A stretch of DNA of 64,000 nt from Leguminivora glycinivorella (taxonomy: Eukaryota > Arthropoda > Insecta > Lepidoptera > Tortricidae): the NCBI RefSeq assembly GCF_023078275.1, contig NC_062982.1, forward strand, positions 263,001-327,000, read 5' to 3'. The stretch's first letter is position 1, and each line of letters begins with the position of its first letter. The notes beneath the pieces are model-generated. The model saw only the letters and a program-made list of their open reading frames with translations. It did no database searches and was not told the DNA's origin. Shown one piece after another: positions 63,270-64,000 of the stretch. The translations under genes and the position numbers were made by a program.

Positions 63270-63818
63270 GAGGAGTGTCTTTTCAAAAGGGCTTATTTCC
63301 ATTTTTTCTTTTTTTTTTAACTATGAATGCAGTTTTTCTTAGTACAGAAAATTACGCGTTGTTTTGAGATAAAAGTTCAAAAAGTCTCGCCTTGATCTTT
63401 AAAAAAAAGATTAACATCAAAGTTTAGAACACATTTTGAAAAATGTGTAATGATTATTTATGTGGATAAACCAATGTATGTATTACAACAACAATCATAT
63501 CAACTAACGTTAATACAAAATCCAAAAATAAAATAAAACTATTTTAAAATAATAACATTTACGTTACAAGGCCACAACAAAAGGGCTTAATTCCCAAAAG
63601 TTCGCATCAAAAGTGCTTAATTCTCAAAAACATATGGTAATTAAATATTTATTTAGGTACACATGTTACGTTTGATGTAATCATAGCATTAACGTCAACT
63701 TACAATATTACAATTTAGCAAATATTAATTTCAAAATAAATACCGTGGAATTATGTTTTTCTCGATTTCCCAAAAAAAGTTCAAAGTGGAAATAAGCTCT
63801 TTTGAAAAGACACTCCTC
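63270..63818. mobile_element. TIR element of unassigned family, 4-bp TSD
   Basis: GAGGAGTGTCTTTTCAAAAG with GGGCTTATTTCCA at the left is inverted at the right (TGGAAATAAGCTCTTTTGAA, AAGACACTCCTC). The direct repeat AGTT borders it (63266-63269 and 63819-63822). The interior repeats AAAAGGGCTTAATTCCCAAAA and AAAAGTGCTTAATTCTCAAA at about 63579 and 63609. No coding frame. Confidence 0.65.
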
Positions 63819-64000
63819 AGTTAGGGTCCATCAGAGAAATTAATTATTTATGTCTACTATTTTTGCTAAGTGCAGATAAAGATCTTAATTAGATTCTTTT
63901 TCAGTTACTATTTAGTGTTAGATTCTGTGCACTGATATTTATGTGTTAGTGTGCTTCATTGTGATAATGATAACCAAGCATGTATACTCATCTTATGCCT

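Overview
The window looks like nuclear DNA of a lepidopteran insect (moth or butterfly). Genes are split by phase-consistent GT-AG introns. Intergenic and intronic DNA is AT-rich and full of tRNA-derived SINEs, CR1/jockey/RTE-type LINEs, hAT and PIF/Harbinger-like MITEs and a Helitron-like (Lep1-type) repeat. No bacterial, viral or organellar genes were seen. Six host genes can be assembled exon by exon, with reading frame checked across each junction.

Layout. (1) Positions 1-16893, minus strand: the 5' ten coding exons of PIKfyve/fab1, with FYVE finger, DEP domain and the start of the chaperonin-like domain; the kinase part lies left of the window. Two exons carry near-perfect tandem arrays of their own donor-side half (132 bp x 20 and 133 bp x 14). 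(2) 17483-33694, plus strand: EMC8/9 (ER membrane complex subunit), head-to-head with PIKfyve across 590 bp. Its 14 kb intron 2 holds one LINE nested inside the ORF1 of another. (3) 34907-45773, minus: AARSD1, an AlaX-type editing protein of 408 aa in nine exons, with a decayed duplicate exon beside a perfect 43-bp palindrome. (4) 47144-50530, minus: AGXT2-like mitochondrial aminotransferase, ten exons, 481 aa. (5) 52042-57977, plus: TRAP-alpha/SSR1, six exons, with one extra base in exon 2. (6) 59037-59234, plus: ribosomal protein eS28 (RpS28), 65 aa. The right end holds only repeats.

The genes belong to unrelated housekeeping pathways: endolysosomal PI(3,5)P2 synthesis, ER membrane insertion, mistranslation control, mitochondrial transamination, ER translocon and ribosome. 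Gene order shows no functional cluster. Two divergent pairs (PIKfyve/EMC8-9 and AGXT2/SSR1) probably have adjacent or shared promoters.

The most unusual signal is recurrent partial exon duplication. It appears in PIKfyve exon 3 (13 extra copies, each an in-frame, phase-symmetric 96-nt potential cassette), PIKfyve exon 6 (19 extra copies, each with an in-frame stop), AARSD1 exon 6 (one decayed copy) and the last EMC8/9 exon (one short degenerate copy). Other points are the dissected LINE-in-LINE insertion, a repeated CTCF-like motif in the 5' regions of both LINEs, tandem CRE palindromes at the 5' end of the inner LINE, and hairpin repeats in a LINE 3' UTR.
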